From the NCBI GenBank assembly GCA_964521025.1, contig CAZFPK010000016.1, positions 1 to 64,000 of the forward strand: a DNA stretch of 64,000 nt, read 5' to 3'. The position numbers were made by a program, and so were the translations under genes. The notes under the pieces were generated by a model that saw nothing but the letters and a program-made list of their open reading frames with translations, had not been told where the DNA came from and ran no database searches. Position 1 is the stretch's first letter; every line of letters starts with the position of its first letter. This DNA is from DRTC01 sp964521025. GTDB taxonomy: Bacteria; Cloacimonadota; Cloacimonadia; Cloacimonadales; TCS61. This document shows, one piece after another, positions 31,607 through 40,901 of this stretch.

Positions 31607-33607
31607 ATGAAAAAGACAATTCTCATTTTAATTTTTATCTTTTCGATTTTAATTATATTTTCCAACGAAATCCAACAACCAATCAAAAAACTAAAACAGC
31701 TAAACACCATCAAAGGCAAACCTCCAACCAGAACAAGACCTGTTCCCGAATACGAATTTCTCATCGAACCGGCTGATTTGATCACAACTTTCTATGATTA
31801 CATGCCCGGTAGTTATAATGGAATTCCAATTTGTATTCAACCTGAAATTTCTCAACCAGGAGGATATGAAGCCGGAGGTGTTTATATTGTTTTTCATGCA
31901 AAGGAAACATCAGAATCAAACAGAAAAACTTATTGTACTTATATCGATTCCGGAGGATACATTGGTGAAGTAACATTAATTACAGAAAACATCTGGAATG
32001 GTTATCCGGGAATCGATATCGATCCGGTTACAGCCGATCCCTTCGTTGCCTGGCATCAGAACGATGGAAGTTATTATGATGTTTTTTTGTCTTATAATAT
32101 CTTTCATTTTATCGGTGAAACGGAAATATGGAGAGATCCTTTCGTTGTGATCGATAATCCAACTACCATAATTAATCCCGATGATGAATTTATCTGGCCC
32201 ATCGTTCAAATCGGTCCTTCTCCAATCGTAGGAAAAAGACGAGTATATGTTTTAGGAAGAAATGCGTCTCCGTATCCAATGTGGTTCAGTGAAAATGCTT
32301 TGCTTGCTTATGCGGATTTCGACTCTTCGGATTTAGATAATATGTCTTCTCTGGATTGGACCTATACAACTATTCCGAGAATGGATGAATGGGCAAATGA
32401 AGAACCAGCGATTTTACCATTTTATACTTTTAAAGTTTCTGATGACGGCAAAGTTGCAGTAATAGGTAATTTAATAAGTTGGGATGAATTTTATGACGAT
32501 CACATTTTTATTCTGATAAATGATAATTATGCGGAAGGAGATTTTGAATTTTATTCGGAAGAATACAGATTTGATATCGAACCTCCATCTCCCGAATATC
32601 CGGATGAATTATATTTTACTTTTTCTAACTGTAAAAACTTCAATGCCATCTTTACTGATAACGATACAAAAATAAAATTCACAGGATCGATGGGTTTATT
32701 CGGAGAGATAGAAGATGAGACATTTTATTTTCCAAAATTCACTTATCCCAAAGAATTTATCTTTGATGTAAATACTCATGAATTCAGTTTGTTTGATCTT
32801 TATCCGCAAGATGACAATCCGGAAGAAATATTCATTCCTTTTGAAGGTGAAGAACCGGTTTTAGGTTGGCCCATCTATTTTTATGATGATAATACTGCTT
32901 TTCACGAGAATTATTTTAAGATCGTCAAGAATGAAGAAAAGAACTGGTTAGCAGCAGTCTGGTCTGACGGTTTGAAAGCAAAACTGGCAAATGAACAAGA
33001 ACCCGGTTATGAAGATTGGCTGGAAATTCCTGAAATTGCCATCTGTATTTCCAATAATAACGGAGAAACCTGGTCTGAACCAATCTTTTTGAATTCTCTC
33101 GAAACTCCAGAACTGGAAGGAATGATTCCTTGCTACATCTATCCCGGAGATTTGATTGAAGACATTGGAAACGAACACGGCAAACTCCATCTCTTCTTTT
33201 TAGATGATTACAGTTACGGTTCATCGATTCAAGGTTTTGGGCTTCAAAATGGAGGAATGCTCAAATACGCAGCTCTTGATATCGATTTTGGTTATGATGC
33301 AGCAGTCGATGATAATGAGATTTGTAGTTCAGAACTTGTTCTGACATCCTTCCCAAATCCCTTCTCATCCGAAACAAGGATCTCATTCAATGTAACACAA
33401 AACTCCCGGTTTGTGACTCTCGAAATCTACAACATCAAAGGACAATGCGTTCGCGAATTTGAAATTAGAAATGATAAATTAGAAATGAATGAAGTTATGT
33501 GGAATGGAAAAGACAATTACGGAAAACTTCTCTCATCAGGAATTTATTTCATCAAACTCAAATCTGATAAAAATGAAGTTTCCAAAAAGATAACTTTATT
33601 CAGATGA
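31607..33607 (+). CDS. Secreted protein with C-terminal sorting domain, tandem paralogue A
   Basis: This 666-residue protein has a signal peptide (MKKTILILIFIFSILIIFS). The middle resembles a beta-propeller or BNR-type sialidase-like fold, with 'CISNNNGETWSEPIFLNS' (an Asp-box-like motif) near residue 490; I cannot name a function. The last 85 or so residues are the FlgD-like sorting domain ('LTSFPNPFSSETRISFN', 'LEIYNIKGQ', 'SGIYFIKLKS'). AGGAGG lies upstream. The next gene, 13 bp away, is a close paralogue sharing blocks of identical DNA (114 bp near the start, 241 bp near the end). Likely exported and surface-bound. Confidence 0.8.
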   Translation: MKKTILILIFIFSILIIFSNEIQQPIKKLKQLNTIKGKPPTRTRPVPEYEFLIEPADLITTFYDYMPGSYNGIPICIQPEISQPGGYEAGGVYIVFHAKETSESNRKTYCTYIDSGGYIGEVTLITENIWNGYPGIDIDPVTADPFVAWHQNDGSYYDVFLSYNIFHFIGETEIWRDPFVVIDNPTTIINPDDEFIWPIVQIGPSPIVGKRRVYVLGRNASPYPMWFSENALLAYADFDSSDLDNMSSLDWTYTTIPRMDEWANEEPAILPFYTFKVSDDGKVAVIGNLISWDEFYDDHIFILINDNYAEGDFEFYSEEYRFDIEPPSPEYPDELYFTFSNCKNFNAIFTDNDTKIKFTGSMGLFGEIEDETFYFPKFTYPKEFIFDVNTHEFSLFDLYPQDDNPEEIFIPFEGEEPVLGWPIYFYDDNTAFHENYFKIVKNEEKNWLAAVWSDGLKAKLANEQEPGYEDWLEIPEIAICISNNNGETWSEPIFLNSLETPELEGMIPCYIYPGDLIEDIGNEHGKLHLFFLDDYSYGSSIQGFGLQNGGMLKYAALDIDFGYDAAVDDNEICSSELVLTSFPNPFSSETRISFNVTQNSRFVTLEIYNIKGQCVREFEIRNDKLEMNEVMWNGKDNYGKLLSSGIYFIKLKSDKNEVSKKITLFR

Positions 33608-33620
33608 AAAGGAGCTAATT

Positions 33621-35666
33621 ATGAGAAAATTCATTATTTTATTTTTAGTAATATTTTCTTCAATTTTCCTATTTTCCAACGAAATCCAACAACCGGTTAA
33701 AAAACTAAAAGCGATTAACACCATCAAAGGCAAACCTCCAACCAGATCCAGACCTGTTCCCGAATACGAATTCCTCATCGAACCAGCAGATTTAATGACA
33801 ACTTATTACGATTACATGCCCGGTAGTTATAATGGAATTCCAATTTGTATTCAACCTGAAATTTCTCAACCAGGAGGATATGAAGCCGGAGGTGTTTATA
33901 TTGTTTTTCATGCAAAGGAAACAACGGATTCTTACAGAAGGATGTATTGGTCTTATATTAATTCTGAAGGGATCGTTGTGAACACAGATCAAATTGATAT
34001 AAATGATATCTGGGCAGGCTACGGTGGAATAGACATCGATCCTGTTACTGTGAATCCGTTTGTCGTCTGGCATCAGAACGACGGTTCATTTTATGGTGTT
34101 TACATGTCTTATGATCTGTTTCATTTTAATGGTGAACCGGGCAATTGGGTCGATCCTTTCCCGGTCATTGATAATACTTTCCCGAGTCCGAATCCGGATG
34201 ATGAATTCCTCTGGCCCTACATTCAAATCGGACCTTCCCCGACCCCGGATAATAGACGGATTTATGTTTATGCAAGCAATGCTGCTGATAATACACCTTC
34301 CGGAAATCCATGTGAAAATATTGTGCTCGCTTACGCTGATTTTGAGACATCAGACCTCGATGCTCAACTCGATCTCGAATGGACATATCAGACGATTCCT
34401 TTACTGGATCAATGGCATAATGAAGAACCCTGGATAAGACCTTTTCTTTCAATGGCAGTTTCGGATGACGGTAAGATCGCTTTTATAGGTTGGAATACAG
34501 AAGATGAGATTTTTGTTTTCCTGAATGAGAATTATGGTGACGGCGGATTCGATTTTTATTCCGAAGATTATAGATTTTTTGTGGAAAATCCCTTTCCTGA
34601 AGATCCTTATGATCTTTATTTCACCTTCGCCAATTACAATCATTTCAATACGATTTTCACCGAAGATAATAATAAAATCTGTTTTGAAGGGACTATGGGA
34701 TTACACGGTGAAGATCCGGATGGAGGATATGATGTATATTATCCTTTTTACATTTATCCAAAAGTTTTCACTTTCGATTTAATGTCAGATGAATTCAGTT
34801 TCTATGATCTTTACCCGCAGGGAGCAAATCCCAATGATGATATTCCCATGCTTCCCTGGGATCTGGATGAAGATGGAATTCCCGATAGTATAGATGAAAA
34901 TGGTAATATTGTTCCGGTTCAAGGCTGGCCATTTTATTATTATGATAATGGTATGGGTTACCACGAGAACTATTATCATATTGTGAAAAATGAAGAATTT
35001 GGTTGGTTAGCAGCAGTCTGGTCTGACGGTTTGAAAGCAAAACTGGCAAATGACGGAGAACCCGGTTATGAAGACTGGCTGGAAGTTCCCGAAATTGCTA
35101 TCTGTATTTCTAACAATAATGGCGAAACCTGGTCCGAACCGATTTTCCTGAACTCTCTCGAAACTCCCGAACTTGCTGATATGATCCCGTGTTATATCTA
35201 TCCCGGAGATTTGATTGAAGACATTGGAAACGAACACGGCAAACTCCATCTCTTCTTTTTAGATGATTACAGTTACGGTTCATCGATTCAAGGTTTTGGG
35301 CTTCAAAATGGAGGAATGCTCAAATACGCAGCTCTTGATATCGATTTTGGTTATGATGCAGCAGTCGATGATAATGAGATTTGTAGTTCAGAACTTGTTC
35401 TGACATCCTTCCCAAATCCCTTCTCATCCGAAACAACGATCTCATTCAATGTAACACATACCTCCCGGTTTGTGACTCTCGAAATCTACAACATAAAAGG
35501 ACAACGCGTTCGCGAATTTGAAATTAGAAATGATAAATTAGAAATGAATAAAGTTATTTGGAATGGAAAAGATGACGCTGGTAAAACTTTATCTTCTGGA
35601 ATATATTATGCTCGCATAAATAGTGATAAGGGTTCAATCGTAAAGAAGATCACCTTTATCAAATAA
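33621..35666 (+). CDS. Secreted protein with C-terminal sorting domain, tandem paralogue B
   Basis: At 681 residues this is a paralogue of the preceding gene along its whole length, with a signal peptide, an 'NEIQQPVKKLKAINTIKGKP' N-terminal region and the same Asp-box-like 'NNNGETWSEPIF'. It has an insertion around residues 405-430 that includes a Ca-binding-like 'DLDEDGIPDSIDENGN'. The sorting domain is nearly identical to that of paralogue A up to the last 30 residues, where the two diverge. Coupled spacing (13 bp) suggests one operon. The DNA identity pattern is mosaic, which points to recent gene conversion. Confidence 0.8.
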   Translation: MRKFIILFLVIFSSIFLFSNEIQQPVKKLKAINTIKGKPPTRSRPVPEYEFLIEPADLMTTYYDYMPGSYNGIPICIQPEISQPGGYEAGGVYIVFHAKETTDSYRRMYWSYINSEGIVVNTDQIDINDIWAGYGGIDIDPVTVNPFVVWHQNDGSFYGVYMSYDLFHFNGEPGNWVDPFPVIDNTFPSPNPDDEFLWPYIQIGPSPTPDNRRIYVYASNAADNTPSGNPCENIVLAYADFETSDLDAQLDLEWTYQTIPLLDQWHNEEPWIRPFLSMAVSDDGKIAFIGWNTEDEIFVFLNENYGDGGFDFYSEDYRFFVENPFPEDPYDLYFTFANYNHFNTIFTEDNNKICFEGTMGLHGEDPDGGYDVYYPFYIYPKVFTFDLMSDEFSFYDLYPQGANPNDDIPMLPWDLDEDGIPDSIDENGNIVPVQGWPFYYYDNGMGYHENYYHIVKNEEFGWLAAVWSDGLKAKLANDGEPGYEDWLEVPEIAICISNNNGETWSEPIFLNSLETPELADMIPCYIYPGDLIEDIGNEHGKLHLFFLDDYSYGSSIQGFGLQNGGMLKYAALDIDFGYDAAVDDNEICSSELVLTSFPNPFSSETTISFNVTHTSRFVTLEIYNIKGQRVREFEIRNDKLEMNKVIWNGKDDAGKTLSSGIYYARINSDKGSIVKKITFIK

Positions 35667-35684
35667 TATTTCCAGGAGGTAAGG

Positions 35685-36926
35685 ATGAAAAAATCAATTG
35701 CAATCCTGATTATCCTGCTCATATCGACACTTTCCAGAGCTTATATCTGGGAAGGTTTCGGTCCCGCAGGAATCGATGTAAACAATGTTTACATCAGTGA
35801 GACAAATCCCTTTGCAGAAATAATTTGTGCATCGAATGGTTTGTATTTATTCGACGGCGAAAACTGGAATTTATATTCCTCTGGAACTTTACCTGTCTGG
35901 AGCGCTTTTGCTCTCGATGAAAACCATTTACTGGTTATTTTGGGAAACGGTAGTTATTCAGACGGGATTTACAGTTTTAACCTGAACACCTTTGAGTTTA
36001 CCGTTTTAGCCTGGTTATTATACCCTCATTTTCTCGAATTTTGCCAAACCGATAATAATTTCTATGTCGGTCATGAATACGGTTTATTCAAATCAGCGAA
36101 TGGTTGGGATTGGGAAGAAGTCGATTATTTTTCCAACCAAAACTGTCTGTCTATGGCATATTCCAACAATAATTATGTGATCTCAACCGATGTTAATACT
36201 CATTATTCAAATGATAACGGAATTTCCTGGAATGAATCGAATTCCTATAAAACATTTTCCGATATGATCTTTTTCTCGCCTGCGATTTTATATGGAATTT
36301 TTCCCGGTGAATCCTGGTCATCAGGTTTTTATCATTCTTATGATTATGCGGAAAATTGGGAGGTGGAATTCTGGGCAACCATGATGAGTTCGGTTGGAAT
36401 AGATTTTGATAATAATATCTTTCTCGGTTGGGAAGAACCGACTGCACAACATCAGGGAGTTGCGATTTACACGCCCGATAACTGGAATTTGACTTTTGTG
36501 AATGACGGATTACCGAACCTAAATATCAACAAGATCACTTATCATCCTGCGATCGATTGCCTGAATATGATCTGCTGTACGGACAGCGGTGCTTTTATGA
36601 TCACTAATTATGAGGATATTACTGCTCTTGAAGAAACTCAAATAAGCAAGCAAAATTTCAATATCTCGATTTCTCCAAATCCCTTCCATTCGGAAACTAC
36701 GATCTCTTTTAATGTAACACAAACCTCCCGGTTTGTGACTCTCGAAATCTACAACATCAGAGGACAAAAAGTTAAATCATTCTATGTCATCCCGAGCGGA
36801 GTCGAAGGATCTATTGTCTGGGATGGAAATGATGATTCCGGGAAAAAACTTTATGCCGGAATTTACCTGGTGAATGTTAAAACCGTACATGGATCATTAA
36901 CCAGGAAACTGATCTTGATGAGATGA
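35685..36926 (+). CDS. Secreted BNR/propeller-like protein with sorting domain, paralogue C
   Basis: This is a 413-residue protein with a signal peptide (MKKSIAILIILLISTLSRAY). Repeated 'THYSNDNGISWNES'-type Asp-box motifs suggest a six- or seven-bladed propeller, as in sialidase/photosystem-stability-factor-like folds. The C-terminal sorting domain includes 'NITFYVIPSGVEGS'-like text: residues FYVIPSGVEGS are encoded by a dispersed repeat (36786-36810). Strong ribosome-binding site CCAGGAGGTAAGG. It follows paralogue B by 18 bp, so the three genes probably form one unit. The next gene (37170) is its paralogue of identical length. Confidence 0.78.
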   Translation: MKKSIAILIILLISTLSRAYIWEGFGPAGIDVNNVYISETNPFAEIICASNGLYLFDGENWNLYSSGTLPVWSAFALDENHLLVILGNGSYSDGIYSFNLNTFEFTVLAWLLYPHFLEFCQTDNNFYVGHEYGLFKSANGWDWEEVDYFSNQNCLSMAYSNNNYVISTDVNTHYSNDNGISWNESNSYKTFSDMIFFSPAILYGIFPGESWSSGFYHSYDYAENWEVEFWATMMSSVGIDFDNNIFLGWEEPTAQHQGVAIYTPDNWNLTFVNDGLPNLNINKITYHPAIDCLNMICCTDSGAFMITNYEDITALEETQISKQNFNISISPNPFHSETTISFNVTQTSRFVTLEIYNIRGQKVKSFYVIPSGVEGSIVWDGNDDSGKKLYAGIYLVNVKTVHGSLTRKLILMR

Positions 36927-36944
36927 GCAGAATATGGTAAAGAA

Positions 36945-36998
36945 AAACTTGAGTCAAGAATTCGAATTCAGTCGAAGGCTTGACTCAAGTTTGTTTTT
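36945..36998 (+). terminator. Terminator-like dispersed hairpin
   Basis: AAACTTGAGTCAAG (36945-36958) pairs with CTTGACTCAAGTTT (36979-36992) as a perfect 14-bp stem, followed by GTTTTTC. Related sequences lie at 38430-38479 and 62869-62913. It ends the 31607-36926 gene run. Confidence 0.75.
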
Positions 36999-37169
36999 CT
37001 AACGGGATAAATTCTCTTTTTTTCATAGTTTTCATCTTATATTACACTGTAGAATAAGATGTAATGATATTTCCAACTAAATTTCCCGATAACAATCCAA
37101 AAGGGACGAATTTGTAATTTGTTTTTGCATTTTGTGATTTTATTTTTTTATAGTATCAGGGAGGTTATT

Positions 37170-38411
37170 TTGTTAAAAATTTTCTTTTTTCTTATTTTCC
37201 TTTTTTCCGCCATATTTTCTTATGCTTATGAATGGACTGCTTTAGGTCCTGCGGATTTTGAGATCAATAACTGCTATTTTAATATCGAAGAACCTAATTT
37301 TAATGTTCTCTGTACTCAAACAGGAATTCTCCTTGATGAAGAAGAGTTTAACTGGATTGAATATTCAAACGGATTTTTACAGGTTTGGGGAGTAACCGGT
37401 TATGATTCGGAAAGCTTTTTATTAGTTATGGGTGATGGTTCCTGGTCGGACGGAATTTATAAATTCGATTTGAATACTCACGAATTTGAAGTTTTAGAAT
37501 GGTGTTATATCCCGCATTTTATACTGCACTCAACTTATAATGACAATTATTATGCCGGTTATACAGGTGGTCTTTATCTTTCCGAAAATGGTCTGGATTG
37601 GCAAATTATCGAATATTTTGCTGGGAAAAATTGTCAGGTTATGGCTTGTTACGAAAATCATTTCGTGGTTTCTACTTGCGATGAGATATTTTACTCGGAT
37701 GATGGTGGAATTTCCTGGAATCAAGCCCGTCCTCCCGCTCCCTGGATCTGTGATATGACTTTTACCGATACCGGGATTCTCTATGGAATTTTTCCTTATA
37801 ATTATGATGTATCCGGTCTTTATAAATCCACAAATTTTGGTGAACACTGGGATAATGAATTTGAATCTATGATGATGAGTTCCGTTGAAATCGATGTTTC
37901 CGGAAATATTTTTGTCGGTTGGGAACAGCCATCGGAAGACGGCGAAGGAATTGCTATCTGGACTCCCGGTACAGAGGAATTGACTTTTATGAATGAAGGT
38001 CTTCCCAATCTGAACATCAATAAAATCAGGAAAAATCATCTGCTCGATTGCCAGTCCATCGTTGCCTGCACGGATTCAGGTGCTTATTATGTTTATGATT
38101 ATCCAACATTAGTCGAGGAAAAAGAAGTTAGTAGTTCGGAACTTGTTCTGAAAACCTTTCCGAATCCTTTTCATTCTGGAACAATGATCTCATATTTCAC
38201 CGCAGAGAACGGGGAGAACCCAGAGATTTCTATTTACAACATCAAAGGACAGAAAGTAAAATCTTTCTATGTTATCCTGAACGGAGTCGAAGGATCGATT
38301 GTCTGGGATGGAAATGATGATTCCGGAAAAAAACTTGACTCCGGAGTTTATCTTGTAAATGTTCGAGTCGGTAATGAATCGAAATTCGAAAAACTGATTT
38401 TGATGAGGTGA
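37170..38411 (+). CDS. Secreted BNR/propeller-like protein with sorting domain, paralogue D
   Basis: I choose the TTG start at 37170 because GGGAGGT lies five bases upstream and it opens a clean signal peptide (LLKIFFFLIFLFSAIFSYAYEW). The result is 413 residues, exactly the length of paralogue C. Shared features include 'FYSDDGGISWNQARP', 'NEGLPNLNINKI' and 'CTDSGAYYV'. The sorting domain is 'LKTFPNPFHSGTMISYF' through 'LILMR' and again contains repeat-encoded residues, FYVILNGVEGS (DNA 38271-38295). It has its own upstream region and may be transcribed separately. Confidence 0.78.
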   Translation: MLKIFFFLIFLFSAIFSYAYEWTALGPADFEINNCYFNIEEPNFNVLCTQTGILLDEEEFNWIEYSNGFLQVWGVTGYDSESFLLVMGDGSWSDGIYKFDLNTHEFEVLEWCYIPHFILHSTYNDNYYAGYTGGLYLSENGLDWQIIEYFAGKNCQVMACYENHFVVSTCDEIFYSDDGGISWNQARPPAPWICDMTFTDTGILYGIFPYNYDVSGLYKSTNFGEHWDNEFESMMMSSVEIDVSGNIFVGWEQPSEDGEGIAIWTPGTEELTFMNEGLPNLNINKIRKNHLLDCQSIVACTDSGAYYVYDYPTLVEEKEVSSSELVLKTFPNPFHSGTMISYFTAENGENPEISIYNIKGQKVKSFYVILNGVEGSIVWDGNDDSGKKLDSGVYLVNVRVGNESKFEKLILMR

Positions 38412-38429
38412 TGGAATTGTGATAATAAC

Positions 38430-38479
38430 AAACTTGAGTTAAGAATTCGATTTTAGTTGAAAGCTTGCTTTAAGTGTTT
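38430..38479 (+). terminator. Degenerate terminator-like dispersed hairpin
   Basis: AAACTTGAGTTAAG (38430-38443) and CTTGCTTTAAGTGTTT (38464-38479) are a decayed version of the 36945 hairpin, including the AATTCGA...AGTTGAA loop. The next gene starts 22 bp later, so it may be transcribed by read-through. Confidence 0.5.
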
Positions 38480-38501
38480 CAAGGACTTTTTGGAGGATAT
38501 A

Positions 38502-39887
38502 ATGAAAAAAATAGTTTTCATTTTATTATTATTTTTCACTTTTATACCTTTACAAACGCAAACTCACATTCCCGGAGGAGATGTCTCAGGAACCTGGACT
38601 CATGTTAATTCTCCTTATTTGATAAACGGAGACGTTGAAGTACCCAATGCAGAAACCTTAATAATTGAGCCAGGTGTAGTAGTTGTTTTCCAAGGTACTC
38701 ATTATGGTTTTACTGTTAGTGGACAATTATTATCATGTGGGAATAGTAGTGAGGAAGGCAATATTTTATTTACTGCTAATATTCGTTGGGATGGGATCGG
38801 TTTTCATGAAACATGTAATGAGAATGGTATATCTGAAATGAATTATTGCACGATCAATAGTGTAACACAATACCTATCTGCAAATCCACTATCCATAATG
38901 TCTTCAAATGTAGCGATTTGTAACACAGTAATAACTGATTGTCATGCTTGGACATATGATTTTGAGGATGAAGGAGGATATTTTACTGGTATTTATATTA
39001 ATGATTGTTCTCCTTATATAAAAAATTGTAAGATATCTGATATTGATGCTGGAACAAATGAATTTGGGGATGGAGTAGCTTTTGGAATTGAAGTAAGAAA
39101 TGGAAACCCAACGATTGTTAATTCCTCTATTTCTATGGAATGTGCAAATAATCTTGGTAATTATAACGAAGCATTTCATTTTGTTAATTCAGAAGGTATT
39201 TTACTGAATTGTATAGCTTACGATGGCTTAAGGAATGTTACATTATCTAATTCAAGTCCATCGATTGTCAATTCGATATTATATAGCACATCATCATTAT
39301 GTTCTATTATGATTTATGGTGATTCTTCACCAAATGTAACATATTGTAACATATTAGATGGATGGCCAGGTGAAGGAAACATCGATTCCGATCCTCTATT
39401 TATTGATCCTGAAAACGGGAACTATCAACTCTTATCCAACTCTCCCTGCATCAATACCGGAACTCCCGACACAACCGGACTAAATCTCCCGGAATATGAT
39501 CTGGCAGGGAATCCCAGAATCTATGATGACAGAATCGATATGGGATGTTATGAATGGCAGGGAGTTGCTGTTGATGATGAAATAGTGCCAATCCCAACTA
39601 TAACAAAATTATTTAGTAATTTCCCCAACCCCTTTAATCCCTCCACTACCATCTCCTACTCCATCTCAGAAAAGGATAAAAACAAACCAGTAACCTTGAA
39701 CATCTACAACATCAAAGGACAACGAGTTCGTGAATTTGAAATTATAAATGATAAATTAGAAATGAATGAAGTTGTCTGGAATGGAACAGATGAATTCGGT
39801 AAGCCGGTCAGTTCAGGAATTTATTTCTATCAAATGAAAATGGGTGATAAATCTGTTGCCACCAAGAAATGTCTGCTGCTCAAATAA
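38502..39887 (+). CDS. Secreted right-handed beta-helix protein with sorting domain
   Basis: From ATG 38502 (GGAGGATATA upstream) this is 461 residues with a signal peptide. Residues 20-330 are a parallel beta-helix of short repeats, beginning 'SGTWTHVNSPYLINGDVEVP' and rich in 'NSSPSIVNSI'-type turns. 'NIDSDPLFIDPENGNYQLLS', 'SPCINTGTP' and 'DIGCYEW'-like text ('RIDMGCYEWQG') form the typical choice-of-anchor end. The last 85 residues are the sorting domain ('NFPNPFNPSTTISYSI', 'NIYNIKGQRVREFEI', 'SGIYFYQMK'). Such proteins are often surface adhesins or polysaccharide-related; role unknown. Confidence 0.8.
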   Translation: MKKIVFILLLFFTFIPLQTQTHIPGGDVSGTWTHVNSPYLINGDVEVPNAETLIIEPGVVVVFQGTHYGFTVSGQLLSCGNSSEEGNILFTANIRWDGIGFHETCNENGISEMNYCTINSVTQYLSANPLSIMSSNVAICNTVITDCHAWTYDFEDEGGYFTGIYINDCSPYIKNCKISDIDAGTNEFGDGVAFGIEVRNGNPTIVNSSISMECANNLGNYNEAFHFVNSEGILLNCIAYDGLRNVTLSNSSPSIVNSILYSTSSLCSIMIYGDSSPNVTYCNILDGWPGEGNIDSDPLFIDPENGNYQLLSNSPCINTGTPDTTGLNLPEYDLAGNPRIYDDRIDMGCYEWQGVAVDDEIVPIPTITKLFSNFPNPFNPSTTISYSISEKDKNKPVTLNIYNIKGQRVREFEIINDKLEMNEVVWNGTDEFGKPVSSGIYFYQMKMGDKSVATKKCLLLK

Positions 39888-39966
39888 GTTCATCTGTACC
39901 AATCAGAGTCCGTTAAAGGTTTACAATTCAATTACCTGATTAGTCCGCAAAGTTAAAAAAATATTT

Positions 39967-40880
39967 ATGCAAATCAAATGGAAACAACAACATCTCAATA
40001 ATTCCTGTGCTTCTGCTTGTTTAGCGATGTTATTGAGCAATTTCGGGATCGATAAAGAAGATCTTGATGTGATCGCAGAATCAAAAATGCCTTTTCTGCT
40101 GAAATACGAGGAAGAAGGAGATTCATTTTCCGCCGGAATGCTGGTTCAGGAAAGCGGGATTTTCAATTTTGTGGTTTCTAATTACGGATTGAAATTCTTT
40201 CAGCTCGAACTGCAGAACCGGGATGAATATTTTTCCAAAGCGAGAGAATTATCAGAAAGCAATATTCCTTTTATGACCGGGATTTCAAGCCAGCATCTTT
40301 ATCCATTTTCCCATAAAAATAATCTTGATCACGCAATTGTCGTCGATGATCTCAAGGATAATTCCTTTCATATTTTAAATCCCGATACGGTTTGGAAAGA
40401 AATATCCAACATAATTTCAAAGAAGTTGAGGAAAATGTTTCTTTTTATATTTCAACAAAAAATTTTCAAAAGGGAATCGAGTATAAAACAGGTAAAAGAT
40501 TTATCATCGGATATTTGCAGGAACTGAAATCTCCGCATAAAATCGATTTTGAAAAATTAATCAGACGAAGCAGAAAAGCGATCGAATTATATCCCCAAAA
40601 AATCCGGAAAGCAAAATACCCTTTGCTCAAAAATGATGAAATTTCAGATGCTGATCTCTATGATTTTATTATCAGATACATCAAACCATTCGCTTTGGAT
40701 TTGAAAAATACTTTGAAAACGATCAAAAAGAAAAATGAAATTCAGCAGAAATTAATCAAAGTTCTGCAGGAATATCAAAATTTTGTGAGAGATGTTCAAA
40801 TAATGAATAAAGAAAAAAATAAGCGCTGCATATTATCATATTTTTTTTATTTTGGAACAAATCTTGTTGCAGTTTTTTGA
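39967..40880 (+). pseudogene. C39-like papain-fold peptidase, frameshifted
   Basis: The first frame (39967 to about 40395) encodes 'QQHLNNSCASACLAMLLSNF', a C39-type start with Gln8 and candidate nucleophile Cys14, and 'LDHAIVVDDL...FHILNPDTV' with the His and Asn/Asp. The reading then moves to another frame at TTTGGAAAG (about 40390-40398), continuing 'ERNIQHNFKEVEENVSFYIS' to 40880. The rejoined product is about 303 residues. Two overlapping genes are conceivable, but the second would have to begin at a TTG in mid-domain. One lesion could also be a sequencing error. No signal peptide. It would have been cytoplasmic. Confidence 0.65.
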
Positions 40881-40901
40881 ATCAATAAAATTGGAGGAAA
40901 A

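Noticed and set aside
40392..40880. A separate gene downstream of the C39-like frame
   Set aside because: It would start with TTG in the middle of a domain, and its protein continues the broken frame; a single frameshifted gene is simpler.
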